64,000 bases of DNA from Argentina anserina (GCF_933775445.1 NC_065876.1:21762001-21826000), one strand, 5' to 3'. Shown: positions 1 through 12,004, counted from the stretch's first letter. The notes: generated by a model not told the origin, from the letters alone. Translations and numbers: made by a program.

Positions 1-399
1 TAAGTTCCAAATTCACAATGTAGTGCTATTGGGGCCCATGTGACCCAAAAGCGTCCAATTTAAAAACCACGTGAGTTGCACACGTTGATCATCATGCTAA
101 GTGTCAGGTAAATAAAATTCTCAAAGAGATCGTCTTGTAAGCAAGAAATGAGAAATTTTATTGAATGCCAATCTTTAATACATCACACATGAACTTCTAA
201 TTCCAAAATCAAAAGACTATTACAAAGTCAATGAAAATAACAATGGTGGTCGGCCATAACAATACTTGAATCATAAAGCTAATGAAGCTAAAACGACTAA
301 TCAAAGTCGGGAGTATCCATGGTAGCAACCGGAGGCCTAGCCATAGAAGCAAGGGGCTCGGGCTTCATGGAGATATGGTGAATCTCGATCTCATGGTCC

Positions 400-1350
400 T
401 CATCCACATGATTCGATTCGGGTTGTAGAAACTTCTTTTTTGGCGGAGTAAGCCTTGATCATCTCTTTGCTAGCACGACAATCGCGATTAAAGTGCTTGA
501 AGGAGCCACATTTGAAGCATGGAGACTTGCCATTACCGGAAGTGGAGGCATTAGGAGGCGCACGGCCTCCTTGGAGTTTGGGACGGGGACGGCCTCCCCC
601 AGAGGGTGCAGCGCCGCCACCATCACGGGTCCAAGTATTGGACCGAGGCCGAGATCGGCCTTGTTGCCTCCCACCACGAGAGTTGTTATTTTGGTGCTGA
701 TATAAAGCGTTCCTTGATTGATTCTTTTGCTTAGGAGCTTTCCCATAGTTAAATTGTGGCGTAGAAATTCTTTTAGTGCCAACAGGTCTATTGTTGTTGT
801 TGAGGAGAATCTCAGAATGTCTCTCCTTCTTAGTCAAGAGTGCCATTAAGTCGGCAAAAGACCGGATCTTCCCTTCCTCTACATGAGTGCGGTACGTATG
901 AGCTTGAACCTCATAGTTGATTGGAAACGTGTCCAATGTCTTATTGAGAAGATCTAGATCGGTCTTGATGACACCAACGGTGCCAAGATCGGATTGCAAG
1001 CATAGCATATCCTGATTGAAATCATCCACTCTCTTATAGTCCAATAGACGGATGTTATCCCATCTAACGGTCAATTCAGAAAGAAGCTTATCATGAACGT
1101 TGTTGTACCGCAAGCGTAGTTTGTCCCATAATTCTTTAGGATCTTTTACGTTCAAGTATTGCCTCTTGAGAGTTGCATGGATGTGACGTCTCATGAAGAT
1201 GAGAGTCTGAGTCTTAGCCATGGGTGGGAAATCAGCAGGAGGGTCGGCAAACATGCCTTCAATCCCTCGGCTCTCGAAAGCGAGTTCCATGTCGGAAACT
1301 CAACGGTGGTATTCCTTTCCTTCTAGATCAAGAAGGCCAAATTCCGGTCG
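400..1350 (-). pseudogene. Copia gag (UBN2-type) with C-terminal CCHC zinc knuckle, one in-frame stop
   Basis: The open part (1290-400) encodes 296 residues. It has a UBN2/Retrotran_gag helical region over about residues 25-165 (motifs LWDKL, NNVHDKL), a basic Gly/Arg/Asn-rich linker, and a retroviral-type zinc knuckle CFKCGSFKHFNRDC (CX2CX4HX4C) near residues 258-271. Homology extends upstream of the apparent Met: residues like LDLEGKEYHR precede it in frame, but a TGA at about 1303-1305 sits where the relative at 45.1 kb has Trp. The apparent start is therefore internal to the old gag. Gag normally packages element RNA in virus-like particles. Everything after the knuckle is short and then non-coding. 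Confidence 0.75.
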
Positions 1351-1854
1351 AGATGGCGATGATATCTACAAAACGAATACGGAATCGATTAGATTCAAGT
1401 ATAATAAGAATTAGAAGGGGTGACGTATATGGTCACAAGAAAAAATCGATGCAAGCCGCGATACTCATGATCGCACCCGAAACAGCGGTGCACTCAGGCG
1501 ACCACACGAAAATCGATTAACTTCCCTTTCAAAACAATCGTGACTCCCCCAGGACCGTGACACAGAAAACATCGACCAAGAGGGGAAACCCATCCCTCTA
1601 TAGTCTCATCGGCGTTATAAGAAAGGCCGGAATTAAGACAAGAAGAAGGCTAATAGCGCCCGATATAATATATCTATACGTCAAAAGCGGGAACGTTTAT
1701 GAAAAATTTACCTTTGAAGGTTTGTAGTATACGGGAGTAGCTTCTCTTGAGCGAAGTCCTTGCTTGTGAATTTCACGTCGCTTGCGTGAATATGCGGGAG
1801 GAGCAATTTTGAATGCTTTGCTGCGGGGACTTGCGGGGCAAAAAGATGTTTTTG

Positions 1855-2110
1855 CGGAGTGAATGCGGAGGAGACCCTGCGGTGCTGCGGGGCTGCGAGG
1901 CTGGGCCGCGTGCAGGGGCTGCAGGGGCAGCGTGCATGGGCTGGCTGCAGGGGCTGCGTGCATGGGCTGGCTGCAGGGGCTGCGGGGAGGGCTGCGTGCG
2001 GGGCTGCGGGGGGGGGGGGGGGGGTTGGAGGGGCAGCGATGCGGCGGCTGCAGGGGCGGCGAGCAGGAGGTGCGCCGGCGAGGAGATGCCGGAGCTTGGA
2101 ATCGACGGCG
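1855..2110. repeat. GC-rich low-complexity leader with about 26-bp repeats
   Basis: Very GC-rich block between LTR and gag, built on recurring CTGCAGGGGCTGCG and TGCATGGGCTGG units and including a run of about 14 G near 2010-2023. Two near-perfect copies of a roughly 26-bp unit lie at about 1926-1980. Translations of any frame are compositional artefacts (Gly/Ala/Cys/Arg). Composition is very unlike the AT-rich surroundings; similar blocks occur in the 44-kb relative. Confidence 0.7.
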
Positions 2111-2189
2111 GCCGGCGGAGGAGAAGAGAGAGAAAAAAAAATTTAGGGCTCTAAAAGTTCAGGGTTTTAGGGCAAAGTGCGTGATAACG

Positions 2190-2374
2190 TGATGCATGAT
2201 GAAATAATTGTGTATTATTGAATGATATGGTGGCCTATATATAGGCATTTACAAAACCACAATCCCGTAGGATTCGGAGTCCTAATCTATTACGGAGATG
2301 CTAATCTATCTCCTAACAGGAAACCTATTAGGCTAAGACACACATAAAGGTAAAATAGTAATTCTCCCGGAACA
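2190..2374 (-). repeat. 5' LTR of the left-edge Copia element
   Basis: 185-bp LTR, minus strand, starting TGTT and ending CA. It has a TATA-like CTATATATAGG box near 2236-2246. The sequence just inside it (CGTTATCACGCAC) is the same primer-site region seen after the LTRs at 44426 and 62495. Confidence 0.8.
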
Positions 2375-2499
2375 ATATTTTTAAAATTACTTTTGTCATA
2401 GTCACGAAAGCAAAGCAATCGTGGGTATACATTATTATTATTAAATAGAGATTGGCACGATTGTTGTATAATCGTAAGGGTCATCAGATAACTTTTCAG

Positions 2500-2706
2500 T
2501 GGTAGGTCTCATGCCTGGCCCATGTGAGAAGATCCCACAAATGCCTTAGAAATGTGGCAATTTTAGCAATGGCCACGGCGCAATCCCCACGTTTTGGAAA
2601 AATGTTGCTGCACAGTGGGCAATAGCCATGGCCACAATAAAATGTGGGTATTGGGGTCAATGTCCACGAAACCAAGACGTGGGTTTTGAAAACATTTTTT
2701 GTAGTG
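2500..2706 (-). mobile_element. Probable CACTA-type transposon end
   Basis: The minus strand starting at 2706 reads CACTACAAAAAATG, the classic CACTA terminal motif. It is followed by subterminal repeats of a CCCACGT(C/T)TTGG unit (around 2675 and 2575) and CCATGGCCAC-like repeats. The opposite CACTA end was not found, so this is probably a truncated copy. The ORF overlapping it resembles nothing known. Confidence 0.45.
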
Positions 2707-2794
2707 TACAGAACCATTTCATGCAAAGGAAAAAAATAAAGCCAACCAAATATGAGCATTTCACTAAATTAGTTTGAAATGAAGATAAACATAC

Positions 2795-2910
2795 CTGAAA
2801 AAGATGGCCAAAACGAAAGTCATGGCCGGAATTAGCTGGGTTATAGCAGAAGTACATGTCGTTGATGTCAAAGCTATGCTTTCTATATGCATGTTTAGTG
2901 TCAATGTCCC
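2795..2910 (-). pseudogene. WAT1/UMAMIT exon-3 relic
   Basis: 116 bp closely matching exon 3 of the two WAT1 genes (23661-23777 and 52813-52929). It still has an acceptor AG (gatacaag) and a donor (CAG|GTATG). In the conserved frame it encodes an EamA-like transmembrane stretch (ALTSTTCTSAITQLIPAMTF). It is one nucleotide shorter than the intact exons because of a deletion near its 5' end, and no neighbouring exons were found. It is the remains of a third tandem WAT1 copy. Confidence 0.75.
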
Positions 2911-3307
2911 CTTGTATCAATTAGCATGTTAATCTCTATCCAAAATTAATGGCATTAGATACTCTAAGAATAATTAGTAATTGAAGGTTTCAGTTGAAAT
3001 ACATGCAATGCTACTTAGGGTTACTTCAGCCAGTCCCAAGCCAAAAATGCCATCGCGATTATTTAAAAATTGGCATATTGAACAGTTGAATTAATCTTTT
3101 TCCGATATTATACATTGCTTCAACTCTGTCTTTCGATCGATCGATATAACAAATGTAGGTTGTAAGAGAGGATTTGCTTTCTGATTTTTTTCTTAATCGA
3201 AAAAATGATGTCATCGGTTACAATGGAGAAGATTGAAAGTTTATATTCAAAATACACAGTGCATTGCTCAGAAAATTTAAAAAAAAGTATTATTACCAAT
3301 TTTAAAA

Positions 3308-3750
3308 GGGTGTTTCTACTGAGACTTTCCCATTTGCTCACTAGACCTCTATTTTATTTTTAAATATAAGCATATGCTCACTAAACTTTCATTTAATTTA
3401 CCAAAATAGCATCGAATACTATATTGACTTATATTTCAAGCTACTCATTACATCTCGTATTCACTCACTGAACCTCTGTTTCATTTTTTTTCTTTTCATA
3501 TTTCATCATTCATTCTGAGTTCCACATGTTTTTTATGCGAATTTCTTCTTTATTTTTTCTCACATATAATGTTGATAAACCTGTATGTTTTGCTCAACTG
3601 TAAATAAGATTTTACAAGATATCGGTTTTAGACTAATTTATTCGAATTAGTAATCATTCGAACAACCAATTGTAATCAATAAAATACATCAATTCCAGTT
3701 AATTATTATTATTATAATAGTCTAACAATTAAAAATAATTCTCAACATCA

Positions 3751-3784
<34 letters not shown>

Positions 3785-4106
3785 TAATCTAATCATCATT
3801 GCTTACTCATTTTTCAAGTAAAGAAAATTAGGAAAAATGAAAAATTGTAATTGGAAGAAGAGGGAGGGAGGTACGTATATGTGTTGAGAATTTGGGGTTA
3901 GGAAGTAGAAGATGGTGATATCTTTATGTCTTCATCAGTTCACGTTAAACTTAAATCTTGTTGACGGGGTTCGTAAACAATCCTCTTTTCATCGAATTTA
4001 ATGTCTAAAATTGTATTTTTACAAGAGAACATATATGTAATCTAATAATTAAAAAATAGTAGAGGTCAAGTAATTGTAGAGGTCTCAGTAGCAAATTAGT
4101 CAAAGC
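3308..4106. mobile_element. 0.8-kb MITE with CTACTGAGAC terminal inverted repeats
   Basis: The left end contains TTTCTACTGAGAC and the right end GTCTCAGTAGCAAA, an inverted match. A second copy in inverse orientation occupies 62692-63462 and matches along most of the length, including internal phrases such as the region around 3600-3720. No coding potential. The internal (AT)n tract at 3753 is absent from the other copy. Superfamily uncertain because no clear target duplication was found. Confidence 0.7.
3753..3782. repeat. (AT)15 microsatellite
   Basis: Uninterrupted AT dinucleotide tract inside the 0.8-kb MITE. Confidence 0.95.
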
Positions 4107-5178
4107 CTGATCACTGCAATGACCTATACAAATTAGTCACCAAGATTCAATAAACTAGATAAGAAAAACTTGTCAGATCACACATTGTCAAAGCCTTAAT
4201 CAAACCAAAAGGTAAGGTCTAGTATCCAACACCTAAAGGAAGTGACTCCATGATTTTTTGTATGATTTCACCCAAAACTATAGACTATTGCATATGGTTT
4301 TTTGAAAAAAAAAAACATATATTTAATTTCTCACCAAAGTCTTCTAGTTGTCTGATTGTATGGTCTTACACGAAGTCAAGCAAAGGTCGTTGTAATGGAA
4401 CCATTAAAGCCTTGGGAGAGATGAGTCCATCGGCAACGTAGGAGCCGTTAGTGGCCATACCAGTGATGATGAAGTTTATGCGTTGGATTCATTTTGGAGG
4501 AGGTAGAGAGAGAGAGAGAGAGAGAGAGAGTCAGCTTCGTTTGGTGGAAAGAGAGACCCTTAGGAGAGATGGAGTCAATCGGCGACAAAGGAAGACTGAT
4601 GACCGCTTCGGTGGTCTTCATGTCGTAGCCGTAGCCGTAGCTGCCACGGTGATTGTCCATGGTGTTGGACGCTTTGGTGAGAGAGAAGAATGGTTCGACG
4701 TTAGAGAGGAGATAGATCTAAGTGGAAAGGGGAGAGAGATAAGAGGGAGGGGTAGTTTGAAAAGAGTAAATATGAAAAAAGTAAAATAATGGCGGATGGG
4801 AATTGACCTATTGTCGACAATCCCTTCATAATCATTCTTCCACATCTGCTTCACATAAATTAAATCTGCTCCGAACTCAGTTTTGGACAAGTGAGATGAT
4901 AGATAAATCTTACAGAAGAAGAAAAATATAAATCGAAAACTAAATTGAGAACAAAAAGGAGAAAAATAGGATAAAAAATGAGGCATATCTACCTTCTCCT
5001 TCTCTTCAACCATGATTGATGCTAAAAACAATAACAAGCTAATAAAAGTTTAGAGAGAGATAGAGGTTTTTGCTGTTGATTTTGTATGCATTATTGCTCC
5101 ACATTTTAGAGAGGGTAGGGCAAATTCAATTTCAAATTCTTGGGTGCGACTTCAACCACTAAATTTAAATTTATAAAA
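4107..5178. other. Unassigned region with (GA)n and possible minus-strand exon remnants
   Basis: Holds a (GA)n tract at about 4506-4530. On the minus strand a short open stretch begins MATNGSYVADGLISPKA (from about 4457), and another around 4780-4905 reads KTEFGADLIYVKQMWKNDYE. Both look more like coding than random sequence, but I do not recognise them, and they are not joined by convincing splice sites. Best treated as degenerate gene remnants of unknown origin. Confidence 0.3.
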
Positions 5179-6314
5179 GAGGAAAATTCACCAACAGTCT
5201 CTGAACTCATGTGGTAAGGACAGTTTGATCCATGACCTTTAAAAATGATTAAAGAGATTCCTGAACTCTTATTCTGATATCAATAAGGTACTTCTGTTAA
5301 AACTTTTGGAATATTCCGTTAAAATATTCTTTTTTCTGTTAATTTTGTCATTTTGTTATTTGTTAGTTGGGAATTTATTTTTTTGAGTTGATCTAATCGA
5401 AGATTAAACCTTTCGAGTTCTGCAACTTTGTTATTGTCTTTTTCTTTATATAGATAATCTAGAAATTCAATCAGGCTAGGTCTTAACGGATCAATATCTG
5501 CTACTCCAATCTCCTTTTGGAAATGAATATGTTCGTCGTTTAGGATATTTAATATTCTACAAACGTATTTTATGGAGTACTAGCTTTCTTGAATATGTTT
5601 TGAATAAAAGCACATTTGCCACTTATCAATAGCTTTTTCAGTACAAAAAGACTGGTATTTTTTAGGTCTGACTTTTTTTTTATTGGATAAAATGAGCCAA
5701 TTTTGTGGCATAAGCCTGATCTTCACTTGTTTCTGAGCGAAACAAGCTCTGATACCAGCTAGGGCGAATCTAACCGATGCTCAAAATGTGAAGAGGTTTC
5801 TGATCTTCTTCAAACATTTCTTGAAGAACTTCGATATTTTCTTGGGATGCGTAGATTCTACGATGTATTCTGTAGATAATATCCCAATAATTTTTTGTAT
5901 TTCTTGGAAGGTTCTTTCTATTTCTTTCTAGTTTTTTATATTTTTCTTTTTCTTGTTGCAGTTCTTTTAAAGACAGTTTAGCAAACGCTAAAAACTTAAG
6001 TCTAGAAGATATGATTAGTGCTCTGATGATAAAATAACTGTTTACCTTTGAGTATATAGGGTAGATTTAAAAATTAGTAAACTGCTTAGAAAAATAAATT
6101 TTAAGAATTAGGTCCACCATGCTCTGTCAAAATTTTAACAAAATGACAAAATTAACAGAAAAAGAATATTTTAACGGAATATTCTAAAAGGTTTAACATA
6201 AGTACCTTATTGATATCAGAATAAGAGTTCAGAGATCTCTTTGATCCTTTTTAAAGGTCAGGGATCAAACTGTCCTTACCACATGAGTTCAGGGACTGTT
6301 GGTGAATTTTTCTC
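5179..6314. mobile_element. Mutator-like non-autonomous element with 178-bp inverted repeats
   Basis: Left end (5179-5356) and right end (about 6135-6314) are near-perfect inverted repeats starting GAGGAAAATTCACC and GAGAAAAATTCACC. They are flanked by the 9-bp direct repeat TTTATAAAA at 5170-5178 and 6315-6323. Long inverted repeats plus a 9-bp target duplication are typical of Mutator-like elements. The 770-bp interior has no full gene. On its minus strand it carries a Lys/Glu-rich stretch of about 80 codons (about 6010-5770) that runs into TGGTATCAGAGC, the plant initiator-tRNA primer-site sequence (5747-5758 by complement). The interior therefore looks captured from a retroelement. Confidence 0.8.
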
Positions 6315-6384
6315 TTTATAAAAACACTGAAAGAAACTAGAGAGTTAAGAAGCACAAAGTTAATTTAGTGGATAAAATTTGGCG

Positions 6385-6780
6385 TGGATCGCCCATTGAC
6401 AACTGTCAGATCTAACAAAATCTGGCGATTGTAAAGGTGGAGTGAGTGGATCATCTCTGACATAACACTAATACGAGGAATTGTCAAGGATCACCAGCAT
6501 GTCCATCCACAACCGTTAGATCTAACAAAATTTTACGGATATAGAAGTGGAGTGAGAGGATGGTCTCTCACACAACACTAATATGCGGAATCGTTAAGGA
6601 TCGCCAGCCTGTCCATCCACAGTCGTCAGATCTCAAAACATTTGACGACTATAGAAGTGGAGTGAGTAGAGCATCTCTCACAAAACTTTATACGAAGATC
6701 ACTTGTGTGTTAATCCACATCCGTTAGATCTCCCACGATCTAACAGCTATAGAGCGGCGTGAGCGGAATCCCTACCCCAA
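6385..6780. repeat. Tandem repeat, about 108-bp period, four degenerate copies
   Basis: Units share the phrases GGATCGCCAGCCTGTCCATCCACA, CGTTAGATCTAACAAAAT-like and TAGAAGTGGAGTGAG. The CCATCCAC landmark recurs at about 6500 and 6610, and related versions sit at about 6395 and 6715. Copies diverge by roughly 10-25 percent. No coding potential; satellite-like. Confidence 0.75.
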
Positions 6781-7006
6781 TGATAAATTTGTATTATACT
6801 TTTTTAGACGTTTACAACTTTGTGTGTCAACCCATCAGATTCCAAATTTTGATAAACCTTTTGTCACAACTTTGCAATGGTTTGTTGATTCCCGGTGATG
6901 GGGCAAATGGTAACCTCTGCCCATGATCACACAATTGAACTTCCTCCTTGGTGGTCCATGTAGAATAAAACTCTCATTTTGTTGCATGAAGAATAAAAAA
7001 GATTGT

Positions 7007-8524
7007 TGATAGGAGCATACAATGCGACGTTTTTGATATGTTATCTCTCTCATTTAATTTAGTTATGCTCTTAATAATGTTCATTTTGACTTAGTTTACT
7101 GTTTTTAGGCAGATTGGAACAAAATAAGAGGAAGATGTATTTAAAGGACCAAAATGAGCAATAAAACCCGGAATCAAGATTCTTCCTGTGTAGAATAGTC
7201 AATTTCGACAGATCATAGCAGACAATCTACTTAGAGGAAAATTATGAATAATATATCTATGGAAAGCCCTATACGTCTAGTTTCCAGAGGCGGTGGAATC
7301 ACACAATATCAACTTTCGGGAGGAAGTTATGCTCGATTTACGGAGCAGAGGTCAAACTGTCTGAAAATAAAGAGAGAAAGCAATCCTAGTTAAGGAAGGA
7401 AAGAAGGTGTCAACCGAATTAAACTTTTATCATGGCTTTTTTGAGCATAAATTATGGATAGAAAGTTGAGTTATTTCATGCTCTTGGATCAGTTTTTCAT
7501 CATAAAAAAGAAGGGCAAATATTAGCTCAATTTTATAGGGTTTCTTCCCTATATATAGGAGATTTAATAGATGAATGAGGGACGTCCTTTTTGCCGCAGT
7601 AAATCTTCTTTCTTCTCTGCTCTTTGTACTGTCCTCTCTTCTCTCCACAAAACTCTAGCTTTTGTTTAGGTTTTTAATTTCCCTTTGGCCATAGATATAG
7701 TTTGTGATAGTTCAAGTTTTCCTTGGCGTGATTCAAGCGTGTTGAAGAACAAAAAGTGTAAACTATGACCTTCTTTTGTTATTTATTTTAATTTCAGTAT
7801 TCTTCATTGTTCTTTGTTCTCATTCTTTGTGATGTGATTGTTATCTAGTTACCTAAAGCATGTTGTTTCGATTATAAGTACTTATGATTATATGTTCTTC
7901 ATCTAGAATGTACCAATGACTTAGGTTATCAGCGGCGTGCGCGAATTTAAGTAAAATTGGTAGTGATTAATTATAGGTTGCATACTAACGTATAGATTTT
8001 CGGAGGCGTGCTCGGATTTATGTGTTAGTATGTCCAAATTGTGCTTGTACTCAATGATTTATGTAATATGGAGCGTGTTTTTGTTACATGGAATTTCTCT
8101 AGTATTGTCATAGGCGTTCTCGGGTACTTGGGATAGTTATTATAGACATGAGAGATTACTTGGCTGCATGGGTTGTTTTCTCTTGAATTTGGCTTAGATA
8201 CGAAATAAACATGCCTAGGGTTGCTAGATTCTCATAAGTGTGTTCTCATGTTTTTCTTGGTTTTGTTTGCGTTTAACGATAGTCAATTGTATATATGTAT
8301 TTAATTTATCTATTTCTTTCTCGTATGAATTAAAACTCATAATCAAAATCTCAAAACCATTTTATAAATCCTTGTATATATATATATATATGAATATTGT
8401 AGATATTATTTACTAACGCTCTATCTCGCAGGAGTACCCTCAATCCCCGGCGTATAACGATACACTTACTTACACTGTACTATCTCCTACATGGTTTTAT
8501 TGATGGCCTTAAAATGGTTCATCA
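7007..8524 (+). mobile_element. Solo LTR (Gypsy/LARD-like family) with 5-bp target duplication
   Basis: Starts TGATAGGAGCATACAATGCGACG and ends GGTTCATCA, flanked by ATTGT on both sides (7002-7006 and 8525-8529). The start resembles the LTRs at 26174 and 30146 (TGATAGGAGCACAAAGTGTGACG). The 3' portion has the same CAATCCCCGG...TATAACGATAC...TTACTTACACT landmark, so it is a related family. A TATA box (CTATATATAGG) lies near 7549. With no internal region between the target duplications, this is a solo LTR left by recombination between the two LTRs. Confidence 0.85.
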
Positions 8525-10780
8525 ATTGTGAAAAAAAAACTGATGAACGATGAGATGAGTATATAAACTATGTAGGAAATGAAAGAATAGTAGAGAAGGA
8601 AGAGATGAATGTAGGTGAAGTATTTGAAATATGAAGAAGAGTTGTAGCATTTATAGAAACATTTGTTGTTTATTTGCCTGGTGGATCATGAAATTGGTCC
8701 AAAAATGAGTTTAACCCATACAATAAACACATCATTGGATGTGCCCTAAGTTAATAGGCTCCTCATTAATGGTTGCGTTTGGGGGGGCTTTTTAACTCCC
8801 CTACTTATAAGCAAGGAAGGGAAAAGTGTTTGGTAAATTTGGGTGGAGGCAGCTTATTAGAGAAGCCCCGGCTTTTTTCCTTTAAACGCAGAAGTAAGGG
8901 GAGGGCTCCTTTTGGAAGCCGGAAGCGGGCTTCTGCACTGTAACGCATGTACTATAGTTAAATGAAACTTTTGAAATACCAGCCATTACCCTCACTCTCT
9001 GATACGAATAACACAGATGAGCCATTGAAAACCCTACTTGTTTTCTAAGCCGCTCTTTCCACATTTGAACAGATACACCATTTGAGGAAGAGGAAGAGGC
9101 TGATACAGATTCTATGGCGAAGAAGATTGATCGAATCTAACCAGATCTGGGACGAAGATTGATAGCTGCAAATTTCTTTCTTCGAGCCACACGAAGTTCT
9201 CTCTTGGACGCTTTCTCTCAGGTATTCCAAGTAATGTACAGGGTTTAGATAGAATGGTGCAGTTTTGTTACTATGGGAACTAAATTTTTGTTTTCTTGCG
9301 GTCTTTGCCCTTCTCCAGACTTTTCGGGTACCTCTCATTTTAATGATCCAACTATTTGCTTTTATTCAGATTCAAGCTTGTTCCCTTTGCTTAGTTCAAA
9401 TTAGAATGGCTATGGAGCTAAAGTGAATATGAAGTTATGACTCACGAACCCATCGGATAGAAACCCAGTAAACCCAATTGTAGTAGTGTATATCTGCTTT
9501 GGGCACATCAGCATCAAGAACACGGAACAACGTACTAGGTACTTACTTGCTAACACTTCATCTTATTGTTTTTCCTTAAGTGTCTAAGAGGGGCCTCATA
9601 TGCATTTTGATCAAGACCAGCGGGGTTTTTATTTGCATATGTTTGAAATCTTGAGTTCTAATTCGGTTCTGAACGTGCAAGGCCTCAGACTTGTGTTTAG
9701 CACTCAATCAAGTTTATTTAAGACCTTCCTAATATAATTAATTTCTACACACTTATGGTGATTTATTGCATCTAAATTTTCCAATAAGTGTTGCAAGCTT
9801 GGATCTTTATGTGAATGGGAAAAAGAAATAGCCAAATAGGTTGTTTGATTGACAATATTGGTTCAGTATCGTGTTTGTTACAATTGAAACTCTTGTTCCT
9901 TTGTGTGGAGTGACCTTCTAATCTGTTTAGTCACAGTTTCATCTGATTGTAGATTTATTACATGTGTTGTGGTCGTGAAACATGATGTTAAGTAATTGTT
10001 AGGCTCTCAGTTTACAAAGCTAATACATTAGTAAGAAACTGAGAATAATAGAATGTATAGGCTTTTAAGGAGTCATAGCAGCAACCTGCCAATGGAGATT
10101 ATTTGGAATTGGATGAAAGTGTTGAATTGGAGAATAAGTAGCGTGAGAGGTCAGAGCCGCGGGACAGAAGGCTAGAAAAAAAACACCTTTTCTCATATGC
10201 CTATGACTATATTTGTACCTATAATTTTCATGTTATTAATAATTAAGCTGCCTAAAGCACTGAATTATGATGTTCAGTTGTGCCTTGCTCTCGAAGTGTA
10301 TATATTTGCTTACTAAAGTATCTTATAGATCATTGTACATTTGAACTTGGATCGTGTTCTAGTTCTTAGGCAGCCGGAGCATGAGATGAAAACTGTTGTG
10401 ACAGTTCTGCAATCATAGAAAAGAGAAATTCTGTCTTAGAAGAGTATATACATAAGTGATAGATCTTAATCTGTTTGTAGGTAATAAATTAACAAACCAT
10501 GTTGCCATAGGATCCCTTTCGTTAAATTTTAAGAAAGGCTTCTATTTATTATAGTTTCCTCTCTTTCTGCGAAACTTGTTATATATAGGCAGGACTTGTT
10601 CTTTCTCTTCAGATTTTGTTTGTAACATTATACAATGTGATAAAAATATATGCTTCCTTTAGGTCTATTTTGATAACACTTATGTTTTACTATAAATGGT
10701 ATATGTTTGGATATGCATAGAACATATAAATTTTGGATCTATTTGCTCATGTTCAGTCCATGTGTTTTTATGTTTATTAG

Positions 10781-11770
10781 ATGAAAAAAGAGAAAGCTTC
10801 TTGGAATGATACTCTTGTAGATGCATTTTGTGACCTATGTATTAAGGAGGTGGAAAAGGGTAATCGTCCAAACACTCATTTTAATTCAGAAGGATGGGAG
10901 AATATAATGAGTAGTTTTTATAATGAGACCGGAAAAAATATACTAAAAAACAACTGAAAAAAATGGGATTCTCTTAAAACTGATTGGAAGTTATGGAGAG
11001 ATTTGCACAATAATTATACCGGTCTTGGTTGGGATAACCGATTAGGAACCATTTTTGCAGAAGACGATTGGTGGGCAAAAATAATTGAGGTTTGTATATT
11101 TACTTCTACATTTTTATTTACAAGCCATTCAATCGAGAGTGCAGATTTACATTATGTATTTTTTCCTTCACATGATAAGAATGATTGTGCAAAGTTTAGG
11201 AAAAAGGGAGTTTTACCTGAATTCGAAGCTAAGTTGGATATGATGTACTTGGATATTTCAGCAACTGGACAACATGTATATGTACCCTCTTCTGGACTAC
11301 CTCTACCTAGAAGTCCAAAACAAGGAATCAATGAAGATTTCCTTGAGTCAAGTGGTGATTCTGATGAGGTTCAGCCGGAAGCTGATGGTCTTTCTAATAG
11401 AAAAGGAAAAAAGAAATCAAGTACTGTTGAGAAAGGTAAAGGATCGGCCAAAAAAACCGGTAGGGTCGGAGGTGCTGCTCTTCTAGCAAAGAAGATTGAT
11501 CGAATGTGTGAGGCCATTGAGAGTAGGAGTACATCATCTTCTATGATCAGTAAGAGTGCAGAAGATCCGAATAGTAGCATTAAAGAAGTGATGAAGGTAG
11601 TCACTTCTTTGCTTGAAGGTGAGCCAGGATCTAAGTTGTGGTTCTTTGCCACTCGGTTATTTCTTAATCAAGAGAAGAAAGAGATGTTTTGCACTATGGA
11701 ATATCCTACGATCAAGTTAGAGTGGTTAAAGTTTGAGATGAGTGAAACATACGACATAGGTTTAGATTGA
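10781..11770 (+). pseudogene. PIF/Harbinger ORF1, Myb/SANT-like DNA-binding protein, one nonsense codon
   Basis: The reading frame starts ATGAAAAAAGAG at 10781, right after a possible acceptor (TTATTAG), and continues to 11770, about 329 codons. The first roughly 110 residues fit the plant Myb/SANT-like (Myb_DNA-bind_3) domain: WNDTLVDAFCDLCIKEV, FNSEGWENIM, and DWKLWRDLHNNYTGLGWD. A TGA at 10955-10957 falls inside this domain, so the protein is broken. Residues encoded by about 11090-11180 interrupt the domain and may be a 90-nt in-frame intron (IIE|GTTTG...ATAAG). The C-terminal half is Lys/Ser-rich then helical, as in these partners. In active elements ORF1 works with the transposase in excision. 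Confidence 0.75.
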
Positions 11771-12004
11771 GATTTTATTCATGTGTGTGTGGACATTATT
11801 TGGTTATTTTCATGCATTGTTGGTTAATTTATATTATGTTGGATAAGGTTCTTCATTGTAGTTTTTAAATAAAGATTGGATATTGTGTATGCATTGCTTG
11901 AATTACATTATGGATATTTTACTCTTTTAATTACTCTACTACTGTAATGATTTACAAAATTTAAATTATATTGGCAGGTTTGGACTGAATATATATATAT
12001 ATAT

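Larger units (their letters stand above)
1..2374 (-). mobile_element. Ty1/Copia retrotransposon, 5' part (family shared with 44242-51348)
   Basis: Read on the minus strand, this fragment has a 5' LTR (2374-2190), a primer-site-like stretch, a GC-rich leader, a gag gene and a non-coding tail with AATAAA-like sequence near 170-140. Pol and the 3' LTR would lie beyond the left window edge. The LTR start (TGTTCCGGGAGAATTAC) and the LTR-end/primer junction (CA followed by CGTTATCACGCAC) match the elements at 44242 and 62691, so all three belong to one family. Gag is followed by non-coding sequence rather than running straight into protease, as in the 44-kb copy. No target duplication can be seen because the other end is missing. 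Confidence 0.8.

Noticed and set aside
1813..2192. Gly/Ala/Cys-rich ORFs of 95-113 codons on the plus strand
   Set aside because: They are produced by the GC-rich repeat in the Copia leader, which has no coding pattern, and they overlap in all frames.
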